Made by a program: the position numbers and the translations under genes
In this document: one piece after another, positions 10,984 through 21,332 of the stretch
How the letters are laid out: every line of letters begins with the position of its first letter
Numbering within the stretch: position 1 is the first letter of the stretch
The notes under the pieces: model-generated
Told to the model about the DNA's origin: nothing
Database searches by the model: none
What the model saw: the letters and a program-made list of their open reading frames with translations, nothing else
Assembly (NCBI RefSeq): GCF_002295065.1
Contig: NZ_NSGG01000003.1
Coordinates: 372,001 to 436,000, forward strand
DNA length: 64,000 bases
Direction of reading: 5' to 3'
Origin: Mesorhizobium sp. WSM3859
GTDB taxonomy: Bacteria; Pseudomonadota; Alphaproteobacteria; Rhizobiales; Rhizobiaceae

Positions 10984-12042
10984 ATGAGACATTTCATCCG
11001 CTCGGCGGCCGTTGCGATTGCAATGGCTGCGGCATCTACCTTTAGCATCGCCGCCGCGATGGCTGCCGACATTTCCGGCGCCGGCGCCACCTTCCCCTAT
11101 CCGATCTACGCGAAGTGGGCCGACGCCTACAAGAAGGAGACCGGCATCGGTCTCAACTACCAGTCGATCGGCTCCGGCGGCGGCATCAAACAGATCAAGG
11201 CCAAGACCGTGACCTTCGGCGCTTCCGACGCGCCGCTGAAGGGCGACGAACTCGACAGCACCGGCCTCGCGCAGTTCCCGATGGTGATGGGCGGCATCGT
11301 TCCGGTCGTCAACCTCGAAGGCGTCAAGCCCGGCGAACTGGTGCTCGACGGCCCGACGCTGGCCGACATCTTCCTCGGCAAGATCACGAGCTGGGATGAC
11401 CCGGCGATCAAGAAGCTCAACCCCGACGTCAAGCTGCCTTCGCAGGCGATCGCCGTGGTTCACCGTTCAGACGGTTCGGGCACCACCTTCAACTTCACCT
11501 ACTATCTCGGCGACGTCAGCGCCGACTGGAAGTCGAAGGTCGGCGTCGACAAGGCTGTGGAATGGCCTGTCGGTATCGGCGCCAAGGGCAATGAGGGCGT
11601 AGCCAACAACGTCTCGCAGACCGGCGGCGCGATCGGCTATGTCGAATACGCCTATGCCAAGCAGAACAAGCTCACCTATACCGACCTGATCAACAAGGAC
11701 GGCAAGAAGGTCGAGCCGACCGCCGCGGCGTTCTCGGCTGCGGCGGCCAGTGCCGACTGGAGCTCGCAACCTGGCTACGGCGTCATCCTGGCCAACCAGG
11801 CCGGCGCCGAAACCTGGCCGATGACGTCGGCCACCTGGATCCTCGTCTACAAGAAGCCCGACGATGCCGCGGCCACGACCGAAGCGCTCAAGTTCTTCGC
11901 CTGGTCCTACGCCAAGGGCGACGAGATGGCTGCTGGTCTCGACTACGTTCCGATGCCCGACGCGGTGGTGAAGAGCGTCGAGGAAATGTGGGGCAAGGAC
12001 ATCGTCGACGCGAACGGCAAGCCGCTCTACTCCGGCATGTAA
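10984..12042 (+). CDS. pstS: Phosphate-binding periplasmic protein PstS
   Basis: A 352-residue substrate-binding protein that captures phosphate for the PstCAB importer. A signal peptide covers residues 1-27 or so (cleavage after AMA). The mature start [18 protein letters not shown] is diagnostic of PstS, as are [11 protein letters not shown] and [16 protein letters not shown], which supply phosphate-binding Ser/Gly/Arg/Asp residues. ATG 10984 is preceded by AGGAGCAGG. It is the first gene of the pstSCAB-phoU-phoB operon and stands behind the Pho box. An intercistronic hairpin follows, as is common for the most abundant component. Confidence 0.97.
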   Translation: MRHFIRSAAVAIAMAAASTFSIAAAMAADISGAGATFPYPIYAKWADAYKKETGIGLNYQSIGSGGGIKQIKAKTVTFGASDAPLKGDELDSTGLAQFPMVMGGIVPVVNLEGVKPGELVLDGPTLADIFLGKITSWDDPAIKKLNPDVKLPSQAIAVVHRSDGSGTTFNFTYYLGDVSADWKSKVGVDKAVEWPVGIGAKGNEGVANNVSQTGGAIGYVEYAYAKQNKLTYTDLINKDGKKVEPTAAAFSAAAASADWSSQPGYGVILANQAGAETWPMTSATWILVYKKPDDAAATTEALKFFAWSYAKGDEMAAGLDYVPMPDAVVKSVEEMWGKDIVDANGKPLYSGM

Positions 12043-12055
12043 TTTCTGCGGAATA

Positions 12056-12080
12056 AGGAGGGCGCTTCCGGCGCCCTCCT
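12056..12080 (+). terminator. pstS-pstC intercistronic hairpin
   Basis: A perfect 10-bp stem, AGGAGGGCGC (12056-12065) and GCGCCCTCCT (12071-12080), with loop TTCCG, is followed by GTCTCTTTCG rather than a full T-run. It likely acts as a partial terminator or mRNA stabiliser so that pstS is expressed above pstCAB. Confidence 0.7.
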
Positions 12081-12106
12081 GTCTCTTTCGAAATGCGAGG
12101 GGCAAA

Positions 12107-13093
12107 ATGAGTGCCGTTTCCGAAGCCGTGACCACGTCCGCCATGCGGACCAGAGAAGCGACGGTGCGCCGCTTCGCTCTCACCGATACGATCTTCCGCT
12201 CCGCCACGCGCCTTTCCGCCATCCTCGTGCTGGTTCTTCTCGGCGGCGTCGCCATCTCGTTGTTTGCCGGCTCATGGCAGGCGCTGTCGAAGTTTGGCTT
12301 TTCTTTCCTGACGACCGAGGCCTGGAACCCGGTCACTGAGAATTTCGGCGCCCTGGCGCCCATCTACGGCACCCTGGTCACCTCGGCCATCGCCATTCTT
12401 ATCGCCGTGCCGATCGGCATCGGCATCGCCGTCTTCCTGACCGAGTTGTGCCCGCGCCCGCTGCGGCGCCCGATCGGTATTGCCGTCGAGCTTCTGGCCG
12501 GCATCCCCTCGATCATCTACGGCATCTGGGGCCTGTTCGTCTTCGCGCCGTTCCTGCAGACGACGATCCAGCCCTTCATCATCTGGGTCTTCAAAGGCAT
12601 CCCCGGCCTCAACAGCCTGTTTGCCGGCCCGCCCTACGGCATCGGCCTGCTGACCTCCTCGCTGATCCTGGCCATCATGGTGCTGCCCTTCATCACTTCG
12701 ATCACCAAGGACGTCTTCGACACGGTGCCCGCCGTGCTGAAGGAATCGGCCTACGGCATCGGCTGCACGACCTGGGAAGTGACGCGGCGCGTGGTCATCC
12801 CGTATACCCGAGTCGGCATCATGGGCGGCGTGATGCTCGGCCTCGGCCGCGCGCTCGGCGAGACCATGGCCGTCACCTTCGTCATCGGCAATGCGCATCG
12901 CATCAGCGCCTCGCTGTTCGCGCCCGGCACCACGATCTCGGCGACCATCGCCAACGAATTCACCGAGGCCGATGGCGAGCTCTATACCTCCTCGCTGGTG
13001 GCGCTCGGCCTGATCCTGTTCATCATCACCTTCATCATCCTTGCCATCGCACGCTACATGCTGCTGCGTATCGATCGCCGCGCGGGAGCCTGA
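12107..13093 (+). CDS. pstC: Phosphate ABC transporter permease PstC
   Basis: A 328-residue inner-membrane permease, half of the phosphate channel. It has a first span at about 34-58 and five or more further spans. GIPSIIYGIWGLFVF and the EAA-type loop LKESAYGIGCTTWEVTRRVVIPYTRVGIMGG (cut here to its core ATTWEV-like region) dock on PstB. RALGETMAVTFVIGN is a PstC hallmark. It lies 64 bp after pstS across the hairpin and 3 bp before pstA. Confidence 0.96.
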   Translation: MSAVSEAVTTSAMRTREATVRRFALTDTIFRSATRLSAILVLVLLGGVAISLFAGSWQALSKFGFSFLTTEAWNPVTENFGALAPIYGTLVTSAIAILIAVPIGIGIAVFLTELCPRPLRRPIGIAVELLAGIPSIIYGIWGLFVFAPFLQTTIQPFIIWVFKGIPGLNSLFAGPPYGIGLLTSSLILAIMVLPFITSITKDVFDTVPAVLKESAYGIGCTTWEVTRRVVIPYTRVGIMGGVMLGLGRALGETMAVTFVIGNAHRISASLFAPGTTISATIANEFTEADGELYTSSLVALGLILFIITFIILAIARYMLLRIDRRAGA

Positions 13094-13096
13094 TCC

Positions 13097-13948
13097 ATGT
13101 CGACAGCCCTGTCTCTCCACCAGAGCCGCAAGCGCAAGAACGGCGTGATGATGGCGCTTTGCGTCGTCGCCGCCGGCATCGGTCTCGCCTGGCTGGCGCT
13201 GATCCTCGGCGCGCTGATCTACAAGGGCCTGTCCGGCGTCTCGCTGGCGGTGTTCACGCAAATGACGCCGCCTCCCGGCGATGCCGGCGGTCTGCTCAAT
13301 GCCATCTACGGCAGCATCGTGATGACCATCATCGGCATCGTCGTCGGCACGCCGATCGGCGTGCTGGCCGGCACCTACATGGCCGAGTACGGGCGCTTTT
13401 CACGCCTTACGACAATCGTGCGTTTCATCAACGACATCCTGTTGTCGGCTCCCTCGATCATCGTCGGCCTGTTCGTCTATGAGCTGCTGGTACGGCCAAT
13501 GGGTCATTTCTCGGCGATCGCTGGCGCCGTGGCGCTGTCGATCCTGGTGATCCCCGTCGTGGTGCGCACCACCGAGGACATGCTCAACCTCGTGCCCAAC
13601 GCGCTGCGCGAGGCGGGCACGGCAATCGGCGCGCCGCGCTGGGTGGTGATCCGCTCGGTCGCCTACCGCGCCGCGATGTCGGGCATCGTCACCGGTATCC
13701 TGCTGGCGATCGCCCGTATCTCCGGCGAGACGGCGCCGCTTCTCTTCACCGCGCTCAACAACCAGTTCTGGTCGAGCAATCTCAATGCCCCGATGGCCAG
13801 CCTGCCGGTGACCATCTTCCAGTTCGCTCTCAGCCCTTACGAGGAATGGCAGCAACTGGCCTGGACGGGCGCACTCATAATCACCCTGACGGTTCTCGGG
13901 CTGAGCATCATCGCCCGCAGCCTGACCGGACGCAGAGAGGACAGATGA
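13097..13948 (+). CDS. pstA: Phosphate ABC transporter permease PstA
   Basis: A 283-residue partner permease. It has six spans and the family motifs [31 protein letters not shown] (EAA loop) and [14 protein letters not shown]. Its length is normal for PstA. The stop overlaps the pstB start by four bases (ATGA), so the pair is translationally coupled. Confidence 0.96.
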   Translation: MSTALSLHQSRKRKNGVMMALCVVAAGIGLAWLALILGALIYKGLSGVSLAVFTQMTPPPGDAGGLLNAIYGSIVMTIIGIVVGTPIGVLAGTYMAEYGRFSRLTTIVRFINDILLSAPSIIVGLFVYELLVRPMGHFSAIAGAVALSILVIPVVVRTTEDMLNLVPNALREAGTAIGAPRWVVIRSVAYRAAMSGIVTGILLAIARISGETAPLLFTALNNQFWSSNLNAPMASLPVTIFQFALSPYEEWQQLAWTGALIITLTVLGLSIIARSLTGRREDR

Positions 13949-14748
13949 AACCGATGTTGTCCACCGACCTGAACGTAGCCGACACGACCGTCGAGAAGGC
14001 CAAGATCGAGGTCAAGAACCTCAACTTCTACTATGGCCAGTCGAAGGCGCTGAAGGACATCAACCTGTCCCTGCCCGAGCGCAGCGTGACCGCCTTCATC
14101 GGCCCGTCGGGCTGCGGGAAGTCGACGCTGCTGCGCGTCTTGAACCGCATCTACGAGCTCTACCCGAAGCAGAGCGCCGAGGGCGAGGTGCTGCTCGACG
14201 GCAAGAACATCCTCGACCGCTCGCAGGACCTCAACCTGCTCAGGACCAAGATCGGCATGGTGTTCCAGAAGCCGACGCCGTTCCCGATGTCGATCTATGA
14301 AAACATCGCCTTCGGCGTCAGGCTCTATGAGAAGATCAGCAAGGCCGAGATGGACAGCCGCGTCGAGTCGGCGCTGAAGCGCGCGGCGCTGTGGAACGAG
14401 GTCAAGGACAAGCTCAACGCCAGCGGCCAGAGCCTCTCCGGCGGTCAGCAGCAGCGCCTTTGCATCGCCCGTACCGTCGCGGTGAAGCCGGAGGTCATCC
14501 TGCTCGACGAACCGGCCTCGGCGCTCGATCCGCTCTCGACCGCCAAGATCGAGGAGCTGATCGACGAATTGCAAGCCGACTACACGATCGTCATCGTCAC
14601 CCACAACATGCAGCAGGCGGCGCGCGTGTCGCGGCAGACGGCGTTCATGTATCTGGGCGAACTGGTGGAATTCGACCGGACCGAGAAGATCTTCACCTCG
14701 CCCCGCGAGAAGCGCACCCAGGACTACATCACCGGCCGCTTCGGCTGA
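13945..14748 (+). CDS. pstB: Phosphate ABC transporter ATPase PstB
   Basis: A 267-residue ATPase. Walker A is GPSGCGKST, the signature [13 protein letters not shown], Walker [12 protein letters not shown] and the switch His lies in [26 protein letters not shown] is the PstB Q-loop region. ATG 13945 with GAGAGGACAG in front is chosen; the longer frame begins inside pstA. It energises PstCA and, with PhoU, takes part in phosphate signalling to the Pho regulon. Confidence 0.97.
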   Translation: MKPMLSTDLNVADTTVEKAKIEVKNLNFYYGQSKALKDINLSLPERSVTAFIGPSGCGKSTLLRVLNRIYELYPKQSAEGEVLLDGKNILDRSQDLNLLRTKIGMVFQKPTPFPMSIYENIAFGVRLYEKISKAEMDSRVESALKRAALWNEVKDKLNASGQSLSGGQQQRLCIARTVAVKPEVILLDEPASALDPLSTAKIEELIDELQADYTIVIVTHNMQQAARVSRQTAFMYLGELVEFDRTEKIFTSPREKRTQDYITGRFG

Positions 14749-14768
14749 GTTCATACGAGGACACCATC

Positions 14769-15476
14769 ATGGCCGAACATACCGTCGCCTCCTTCGACGA
14801 GGATCTGAGGCAGATCAGCCGGCTCATCAACGACATGGGCGATCTCGCCGGCTCCATGGTCGGCGGCTCGACCAGGGCCCTGCTCGAAAGCGACAATGCG
14901 CTGGCGCAGCGCGTCGTCTCCGACGATGCCATCATGGACGCGCGTCAGCGCGAGCTTGACGATCGCGCCATCACGCTGATCGCCAAGCGGCAGCCGATGG
15001 CTGACGATCTTCGCCACGTGGTCGGCTCGATCCGCATGGCGGGCGACCTCGAACGCATCGGCGATCTCGCCAAGAACATCGCCAAGCGCGTCGGGTCGGT
15101 CGGCGTCAGCACCGCCCCGCGCGACCTCACGCATTCGATCGATTCCATGGCGCAGCTGGTGCTTATCCAGGTCCAGGCCGTGATCCAGGAATATACGGTG
15201 GGCGACGCCACGGCGCTGGCCAAGCTTCGCAACGACGACGAACGCATCGACGTCAAATACACCTCCGTCTTCCGCGAGCTCCTGACCTACATGATGGAAG
15301 ACCCGCGCAACATCACCGCTTGCACGCATCTTCTGTTCTGCGCCAAGAATCTCGAGCGTATCGGCGACCATGTGACCAACATCGCCGAGAACGCCTATTA
15401 TGTGCTGACCGGCACGCAATTGCCCGCCAACCGTCCCAAGCAGGACGAGACGGCAATGTCGGCGCCGGCCGCCTGA
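14769..15476 (+). CDS. phoU: Phosphate signalling protein PhoU
   Basis: A 235-residue all-helical protein with two three-helix PhoU repeats. The E/DxxxD metal-binding patterns are visible as DARQRELDDRAI in the first repeat and NDDERIDVKYTSVFREL in the second. RIGDLAKNIAKR and RIGDHVTNIAENAYY are the family hallmarks. It links PstB with the sensor kinase and represses the Pho response when phosphate is plentiful. It starts 20 bp after pstB and ends 17 bp before phoB. Confidence 0.96.
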   Translation: MAEHTVASFDEDLRQISRLINDMGDLAGSMVGGSTRALLESDNALAQRVVSDDAIMDARQRELDDRAITLIAKRQPMADDLRHVVGSIRMAGDLERIGDLAKNIAKRVGSVGVSTAPRDLTHSIDSMAQLVLIQVQAVIQEYTVGDATALAKLRNDDERIDVKYTSVFRELLTYMMEDPRNITACTHLLFCAKNLERIGDHVTNIAENAYYVLTGTQLPANRPKQDETAMSAPAA

Positions 15477-15493
15477 CGGAAAAGGTTACCCCG

Positions 15494-16183
15494 ATGATCG
15501 CGCCACGCATCATGGTGGTGGAGGACGAGGAGCCGCTGGGGGTGCTGCTCCGCTACAACCTCGAATCCGAGGGTTACCAGGTGGAAGTGGTGACCCGCGG
15601 CGACGAGGCCGAAATCCGCCTTCAGGAGAATGTTCCCGACTTGCTCGTGCTCGACTGGATGGTGCCGGCCGTCTCCGGCATCGAGCTCTGCCGGCGCCTG
15701 CGGATGCGGCCGGAGACCGAGCGGCTGCCGATCATCATGCTGACCGCGCGCGGCGAGGAAAGCGATCGTGTGCGCGGCCTCTCGACCGGCGCCGACGACT
15801 ATCTGGTCAAGCCGTTCTCGACGCCGGAATTCATGGCGCGCGTCAAGGCGCTGCTGCGCCGGGCCAAGCCGGAGGTGCTGTCCAGCGTGCTCAAGGTCGG
15901 CGACATCGTGCTCGACCGCGAATCTCACCGCGTCTACCGCAAGAAGAGCGAGATCAGGCTCGGCCCGACCGAGTTCCGGCTGCTCGAATTCATGATGCGG
16001 CATCCCGGCCGCGTGTTCTCGCGCAGCCAGCTGCTCGACAATGTCTGGGGCGAGACCATCTATATCGACGAGCGCACCGTGGACGTGCATGTCGGCCGCC
16101 TGCGCAAGGCCGTCAACAACGGCCGCATGCCGGACGTCATCCGCACCATCCGTGGCGCGGGGTATGCGATCCGCGAGGATTAG
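15494..16183 (+). CDS. phoB: Phosphate regulon response regulator PhoB
   Basis: A 229-residue OmpR-family regulator. The receiver (IMVVEDEEPLGVLLRYNLE) has acceptor Asp in LLVLDWMVPAVSGIELCRR, then MLTARGEE and the conserved Lys in DDYLVKPFS. The C-terminal winged helix has GPTEFRLLEFMMRHPGRVFSR and RTVDVHVGRLRKA. It binds Pho boxes such as the one before pstS, so the operon is autoregulated. No phoR gene is present next to it. Its stop codon lies at the edge of a palindromic repeat. Confidence 0.96.
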   Translation: MIAPRIMVVEDEEPLGVLLRYNLESEGYQVEVVTRGDEAEIRLQENVPDLLVLDWMVPAVSGIELCRRLRMRPETERLPIIMLTARGEESDRVRGLSTGADDYLVKPFSTPEFMARVKALLRRAKPEVLSSVLKVGDIVLDRESHRVYRKKSEIRLGPTEFRLLEFMMRHPGRVFSRSQLLDNVWGETIYIDERTVDVHVGRLRKAVNNGRMPDVIRTIRGAGYAIRED

Positions 16184-16326
16184 GGATACGCCGATATTCA
16201 GGTGAGGCCGGCCTGCGAACGGCGGCTTCCTGCGCTTCCGGTACTCACGTACCTAAAGTACGCTCCGTTCCGGTTCTCGGAAGCCACCATTCTCGGCTCG
16301 GCCTGACCTGAATCTCAGCGTATCCC
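16183..16326. repeat. Dispersed palindromic repeat, family 1, copy A
   Basis: An imperfect inverted repeat of about 144 bp. The core runs from ATTCAGGTGAGGCCGGCC to GGCCTGACCTGAAT. The outer arms are GGGATACGC and GCGTATCCC, which differ from the outer arms of the other copies but pair with each other; the left arm starts within the phoB stop codon. Other copies are at 28808-28951 and 55958-56101. It lies between convergent phoB and the ROK gene, so it may also act as a bidirectional terminator. Confidence 0.85.
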
Positions 16327-16343
16327 GGCGCCTGTGCTCGCCA

Positions 16344-17579
16344 CTATGCGACGTCCTTGCCCGCTCTTGCCTGCATGCCCGGCGCGAAAATCTCCTGGTC
16401 GACGAAGGTCAGCGCGCGCATGGCGCAGCCTTCTCGGATCAGCGGCAGCTCGTTCGGCTCGGTGTCGAAGGAGATCGAGTTCGAGTGCTGGCCGCCGGCG
16501 GTCTGGGCGATCGCCTCTCTCAGCGCCGGCTCGATCAGGTCGAAGGCGGCCGCGCTGACGCCGACCATGGCGACGGGCGCCGGATCGATAAGGGCGAAGA
16601 GGCTGCCCAGGCCGAAGCCCAGCGCTTCGCCGGCCCGTCGATAGGCTTCCCGCTCGGGGCCGTCCTTTTCGCGCGCCTTGGCGGCCAGGGCGCGCATGTC
16701 GGCGTCGCCGATGTCGATCGGCGCGGCGTCCTCGCTTATGCCCATGGCGCTGCGCCAGATGGCATAATTGCCGGCATAGGCCTCGACGCAGCCGCGGCGG
16801 CCGCAGCGGCAAAGCGCGCCGCCCGGACGATGGATCATGTGGCCGAACTCGCCGCCGGAAGAATGCGTGCCGGTGAACAATTCACCCTTAAGCACCAGGC
16901 CCATGCCGATGCCGTGCGAGAGCAGGATTGCGATGAAATTGTCGCGATAGCGCTCGGGATCGCGCCATCGCAGCGCCACCGCCATCATGTTGCAGTCGTT
17001 CTCCATGGTGGCGGGGATTTCGAATTCCCTCTCCAGGATGTCGGCGAACGGAATGTCGGTCACCGGCGTGATCGGCGACCACAGCATGGCGCGGGCGTGG
17101 GAATCGGTGATGCCTTGAATGCCCATGGCGATGCGGGCGACGCTGCCCACGTCGAGATCGGGATCCTGCAGCCGGCGCCGGACGATTGCCAGGCATTCGC
17201 CGATGAGCTCGTCGCGCGGCATGACGAGCGTGTCCAGCCGCTGCTGCTCCTCGGCGATCACCTGGCCGGCATAATCGATGACGGCGACCGACAGGAAGTT
17301 CAGCGACAGCACCACCGTAAGCACTGCGGCGGCTTCGGGGTTCAGCGCCAGGCCGATCTGCGGCCGGCCGCGTTTCAACGCCGTCGGCTCGCTGGCCTTG
17401 CTCTCGGTGAGAATGCCCTCCTGGATCAGATCGGCGGAGATCGCCGAAATGGTCGAGTGGCTGAGGCCGGTGGTGGCGGCGATTTCCGTCCGCGATGGCT
17501 GGCCGGCACGGCGCACGGCCGAAATCACCATGGCGCGGTTGCGCCGACGCAAATCGTCGTGGCGGATTCCGACCGACAT
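16344..17579 (-). CDS. ROK family transcriptional repressor (XylR/NagC type)
   Basis: A 411-residue protein. A winged helix-turn-helix occupies about residues 12-75 (PSRTEIAATTGLSHSTISAI). A ROK sugar-kinase-like domain follows: GMGLVLKGELFTGTHSSGGEFGHM and the zinc motif CRCGRRGCVEAY. The N-terminal DNA-binding domain marks it as a regulator rather than a sugar kinase. It is divergent from the xylose-type ABC genes 270 bp away and very probably represses them until sugar binds. Confidence 0.9.
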   Translation of the reverse strand: MSVGIRHDDLRRRNRAMVISAVRRAGQPSRTEIAATTGLSHSTISAISADLIQEGILTESKASEPTALKRGRPQIGLALNPEAAAVLTVVLSLNFLSVAVIDYAGQVIAEEQQRLDTLVMPRDELIGECLAIVRRRLQDPDLDVGSVARIAMGIQGITDSHARAMLWSPITPVTDIPFADILEREFEIPATMENDCNMMAVALRWRDPERYRDNFIAILLSHGIGMGLVLKGELFTGTHSSGGEFGHMIHRPGGALCRCGRRGCVEAYAGNYAIWRSAMGISEDAAPIDIGDADMRALAAKAREKDGPEREAYRRAGEALGFGLGSLFALIDPAPVAMVGVSAAAFDLIEPALREAIAQTAGGQHSNSISFDTEPNELPLIREGCAMRALTFVDQEIFAPGMQARAGKDVA

Positions 17580-17737
17580 CGTCTCGCACGTCCTCCCCGG
17601 TCATCGCGGCCTTGTAATGATGCCATGGCCTGTCGCTGACACGCTAGGGATAGTGGCAGAAGCCAAAGCCGATGTCATTATTTATTGCGGACCCCGAAAA
17701 AAATGCCTGGACCCATCAAATGCCATCAGAATCTCGG

Positions 17738-17792
17738 TTGACAGCATCATTTCGCTGCATCACTATTTTTTTGAGGCTCGAAAAAAAGCCTC
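17738..17792 (+). promoter_or_regulatory. Probable xylF promoter with hairpin in the leader
   Basis: TTGACA at 17738-17743 is followed after 17 bp by CACTAT (17761-17766), a fair sigma-70 pair. Seven bases on lies an inverted repeat, GAGGCT (17773-17778) and AGCCTC (17787-17792), around an A-rich loop. It could be the ROK operator or a leader hairpin. The xylF start is 57 bp further on. Confidence 0.4.
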
Positions 17793-17848
17793 TATGCCGG
17801 CCTTCGGGCCAGTCTGGGTCGCGCCATACAGGGCGCAGGGAGGATATC

Positions 17849-18889
17849 ATGAAAAAATTCGCAGCCGCCATTCTGGCGGGTGTTGCCATGTCGCTGACGC
17901 TGGCTTCGGTCGCCGAGGCGAAGGGCAAGGTGATCGGCGTGTCGTGGTCGAATTTCCAGGAAGAGCGCTGGAAGACCGACGAAGCGGCGATGAAGGCCGC
18001 CATCGAGGCCGCCGGCGACAAGTATATTTCGGCCGACGCGCAGTCCAATCCGGGCAAGCAGCTGACCGACGTTGAGAGCCTGATCTCGCAGGGCGCCAAT
18101 TCACTGATCATCCTGGCGCAGGATGCCTCGGCGATCGGCCCGGCGGTGCAGAAGGCGCTCGATGAAGGCATCCCGGTGGTCGGCTATGACCGCCTGATCG
18201 AGAACAAGGACGTGTTCTACCTGACCTTCGACAACAAGGAAGTCGGCCGCATGCAGGCCCGTGAGGTGTTCAAGGCCAAGCCCGAAGGCAACTACGTCTT
18301 CATCAAGGGCTCGGGTTCCGATCCGAATGCCGACTTCCTGTTCTCCGGCTCCATGGAAGTGCTGAAGGAGGCGATCGACAGCGGCAAGATCAAGAATGTC
18401 GGCGAGGCCTATACCGACGGCTGGCTGCCCGCCAACGCGCAGAAGAACATGGAGCAGTTCCTGACCGCCAACGACAACAAGGTCGACGCGGTCGTGGCCG
18501 CCAATGACGGCACCGCCGGCGGCGTCGTCGCGGCGCTGACGGCGCAAGGGTTGGCTGGCACCGTTCCGGTCTCGGGCCAGGACGGTGACCACGCGGCGCT
18601 CAACCGCATCGCGCTCGGCACGCAGACCGTTTCGGTGTGGAAAGATGCGCGCGAGCTCGGCAAGAACGCCGCCGAGATCGCTTCGCAGCTTGCCGATGGC
18701 AAGAAGAATGCCGACATCGCCGGCGCCAAGGACTTCACGACGCCTGGCGGCAACACCGTCAAGTCGCTATTCCTGACCCCGATCGCGATCACCAAGGACA
18801 ATCTCAACCTCGTCATCGACGCCGGCTGGATCAAGAAGGACGAAGTCTGCGCGGGCGTTGCCGCCGGCAGCGTCAAGGTCTGCAACTAA
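17849..18889 (+). CDS. xylF: Xylose-type ABC transporter substrate-binding protein
   Basis: A 346-residue periplasmic binding protein of the ribose/xylose (peripla_BP_4) class. The signal peptide ends near AEA-24. The mature protein follows XylF closely in pattern: [48 protein letters not shown] and VGRMQA. A Cys pair lies near the C-terminus (EVCAG and VKVCN). ATG 17849 follows AGGGAGGATATC. It delivers a pentose, most likely xylose, to the permease encoded next. Exact sugar is inferred from family likeness only. Confidence 0.85.
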   Translation: MKKFAAAILAGVAMSLTLASVAEAKGKVIGVSWSNFQEERWKTDEAAMKAAIEAAGDKYISADAQSNPGKQLTDVESLISQGANSLIILAQDASAIGPAVQKALDEGIPVVGYDRLIENKDVFYLTFDNKEVGRMQAREVFKAKPEGNYVFIKGSGSDPNADFLFSGSMEVLKEAIDSGKIKNVGEAYTDGWLPANAQKNMEQFLTANDNKVDAVVAANDGTAGGVVAALTAQGLAGTVPVSGQDGDHAALNRIALGTQTVSVWKDARELGKNAAEIASQLADGKKNADIAGAKDFTTPGGNTVKSLFLTPIAITKDNLNLVIDAGWIKKDEVCAGVAAGSVKVCN

Positions 18890-18916
18890 GCTTGCCGAGT
18901 TCGATCGAGATACCTG

Positions 18917-18946
18917 CGCCGCGGCTTAAAGGCCGCGGCGTTTTCT
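18917..18946 (+). terminator. Intercistronic terminator-like hairpin after xylF
   Basis: A perfect 9-bp stem CGCCGCGGC/GCCGCGGCG (18917-18925 and 18932-18940), loop TTAAAG, then TTTTCTC. It is likely a partial terminator that raises binding-protein mRNA over permease and ATPase mRNA. Confidence 0.75.
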
Positions 18947-19033
18947 CAGAATATTTGTGTTTCCGCTTTTGGCGGATAGCTTCTAGGCTTGCTCCGGCAT
19001 GCGCGCCAGACGGGCAAGCCGGCGGAGGAAATC

Positions 19034-20386
19034 ATGACCGACATGACGTCTACCTCGCAGGCAGACACCGCGCGCGCATCGGAGCTGGGCGCCGTTGCCC
19101 GGTTCCTGAAGGCAACCGAGCTGGACACCCGCATGCTCGGCATGATCGGCGCGCTGCTCCTGATCTGGATCGGGCTGCATGTGATCTCCAGCCTGCGGCT
19201 TGGCGTCAATCCGCTCGACTTCGACAGCCGCACGTTCCTGACGCCGCGCAATCTCTGGAACCTGTCGGTGCAGACTTCGGCCGTGGCGATCATGGCCTCG
19301 GGCATGGTGCTGGTCATCGTCATGCGCAACATCGACCTGTCCGTCGGATCGGCCGAAGGGGTGATCGGCATGGTCATGGGGTTCGCCCAGGCGCATTTCC
19401 TGGTTCGCTTCGTCGGACTTGAGCTCGGCAACCCGTGGATCTGGGTCCTGGCGCTGCTGATCGGCCTGGCGCTCGGCCTCGTCATCGGCGCCTTTCAGGG
19501 CTTCATCATCGCCTATCTCGAAGTGCCGGCCTTCATCGTCACGCTGGGCGGTCTGCTGGTCTGGCGGGGCGCTGCCTGGTGGGTCACCAGCGGCCAGACC
19601 GTTGCGCCGCTCGACGCCACGTTCCAGCTGATGGGCGGCGGCCCGGCGGGCTCGATCGGCGCCAAATGGAGCTGGGTCGTCGGCATCGTGGCCTGCCTGG
19701 CGGTCATCTTCATGCATTATAACGGCCGCGTGCAGCGCAAGCGCTTCCGCTTCCCGCTGCGCCCGGTCTGGGCCGAGACGCTGCTCGCCACGGTCACCTG
19801 CGCGATCATCCTCGGCGCCGTGTGGCTCGCCAACTCCTATCCCTGGCCGGTCGGCATCGTGAACCGCTACGCCGCCGCCAACAACATCACCATCCCCGAG
19901 GGCGGACTGTTCATCGCGCATGGCATCGCCATTCCGGTGCTGATGGCGGTCGCCGTCGGCCTGATCATGACCTTCGTCACCAAGCGCACGCGCTTCGGCC
20001 GCTATGTTTTCGCCATCGGCGGCAATCCGGAAGCGGCCAACCTCGCCGGCATCAACACACGCTGGATCACCATGAAGGTGTTCATGATCATGGGCGTGCT
20101 GGCGACGATCGCGGCGGCAATCTCGTCGGCCAGGCAGAATTCATCCACCAATGCGCTCGGAACGCTGGACGAGCTGCTGGTCATCGCAGCGGCCGTCATC
20201 GGCGGCACGTCGCTCGCCGGCGGTTCCGGCACCGTGCTCGGCGCCATGCTGGGCGCGCTGCTGATGCAGTCGCTGCAGTCCGGCATGGTGCTGCTCGGCG
20301 TCGATTCGCCGCTGCAGAGCATTGTCGTGGGTGCCGTGTTGGTCGTGGCGGTGTGGCTCGACACCCTCTATCGCAAGCGGGCCTGA
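19034..20386 (+). CDS. xylH: Xylose-type ABC transporter permease
   Basis: A 450-residue multi-span inner-membrane protein. Its length fits XylH rather than the shorter ribose/fructose permeases. Family motifs include ASGMVLVIVMRNIDLSVGSAEG, FIVTLGGLLVWRGAAWW, FGRYVFAIGGNPEAANLAGI and VIGGTSLAGGSGTVLGAMLGAL. ATG 19034 is preceded by GGAGGAA. The ATPase gene follows after 15 bp. Confidence 0.9.
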   Translation: MTDMTSTSQADTARASELGAVARFLKATELDTRMLGMIGALLLIWIGLHVISSLRLGVNPLDFDSRTFLTPRNLWNLSVQTSAVAIMASGMVLVIVMRNIDLSVGSAEGVIGMVMGFAQAHFLVRFVGLELGNPWIWVLALLIGLALGLVIGAFQGFIIAYLEVPAFIVTLGGLLVWRGAAWWVTSGQTVAPLDATFQLMGGGPAGSIGAKWSWVVGIVACLAVIFMHYNGRVQRKRFRFPLRPVWAETLLATVTCAIILGAVWLANSYPWPVGIVNRYAAANNITIPEGGLFIAHGIAIPVLMAVAVGLIMTFVTKRTRFGRYVFAIGGNPEAANLAGINTRWITMKVFMIMGVLATIAAAISSARQNSSTNALGTLDELLVIAAAVIGGTSLAGGSGTVLGAMLGALLMQSLQSGMVLLGVDSPLQSIVVGAVLVVAVWLDTLYRKRA

Positions 20387-20401
20387 GGGAGGAGAAACAA
20401 C

Positions 20402-21202
<801 letters not shown>

Positions 21203-21332
21203 CGCCGGTATATAGCCGGCTAATTAACGGCTGCGTGATGTACCAGCCGGGTTGATGATTTGACCGCGCCATTGTGTTGGCGCGGGGACTTGCCCATAAA
21301 GATGGTCGACCGTCCACGGGCCGCATCTTGAT

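Noticed and set aside
12272..13261. 329-residue minus-strand open frame
   Set aside because: It is antisense to pstC and pstA and is made of Asp/Gly/Gln/Arg-rich sequence with no motif.
10984..16183. A novel phosphate signalling operon
   Set aside because: The pstSCAB-phoU-phoB order and all motifs are standard; only the lack of an adjacent phoR is noted.
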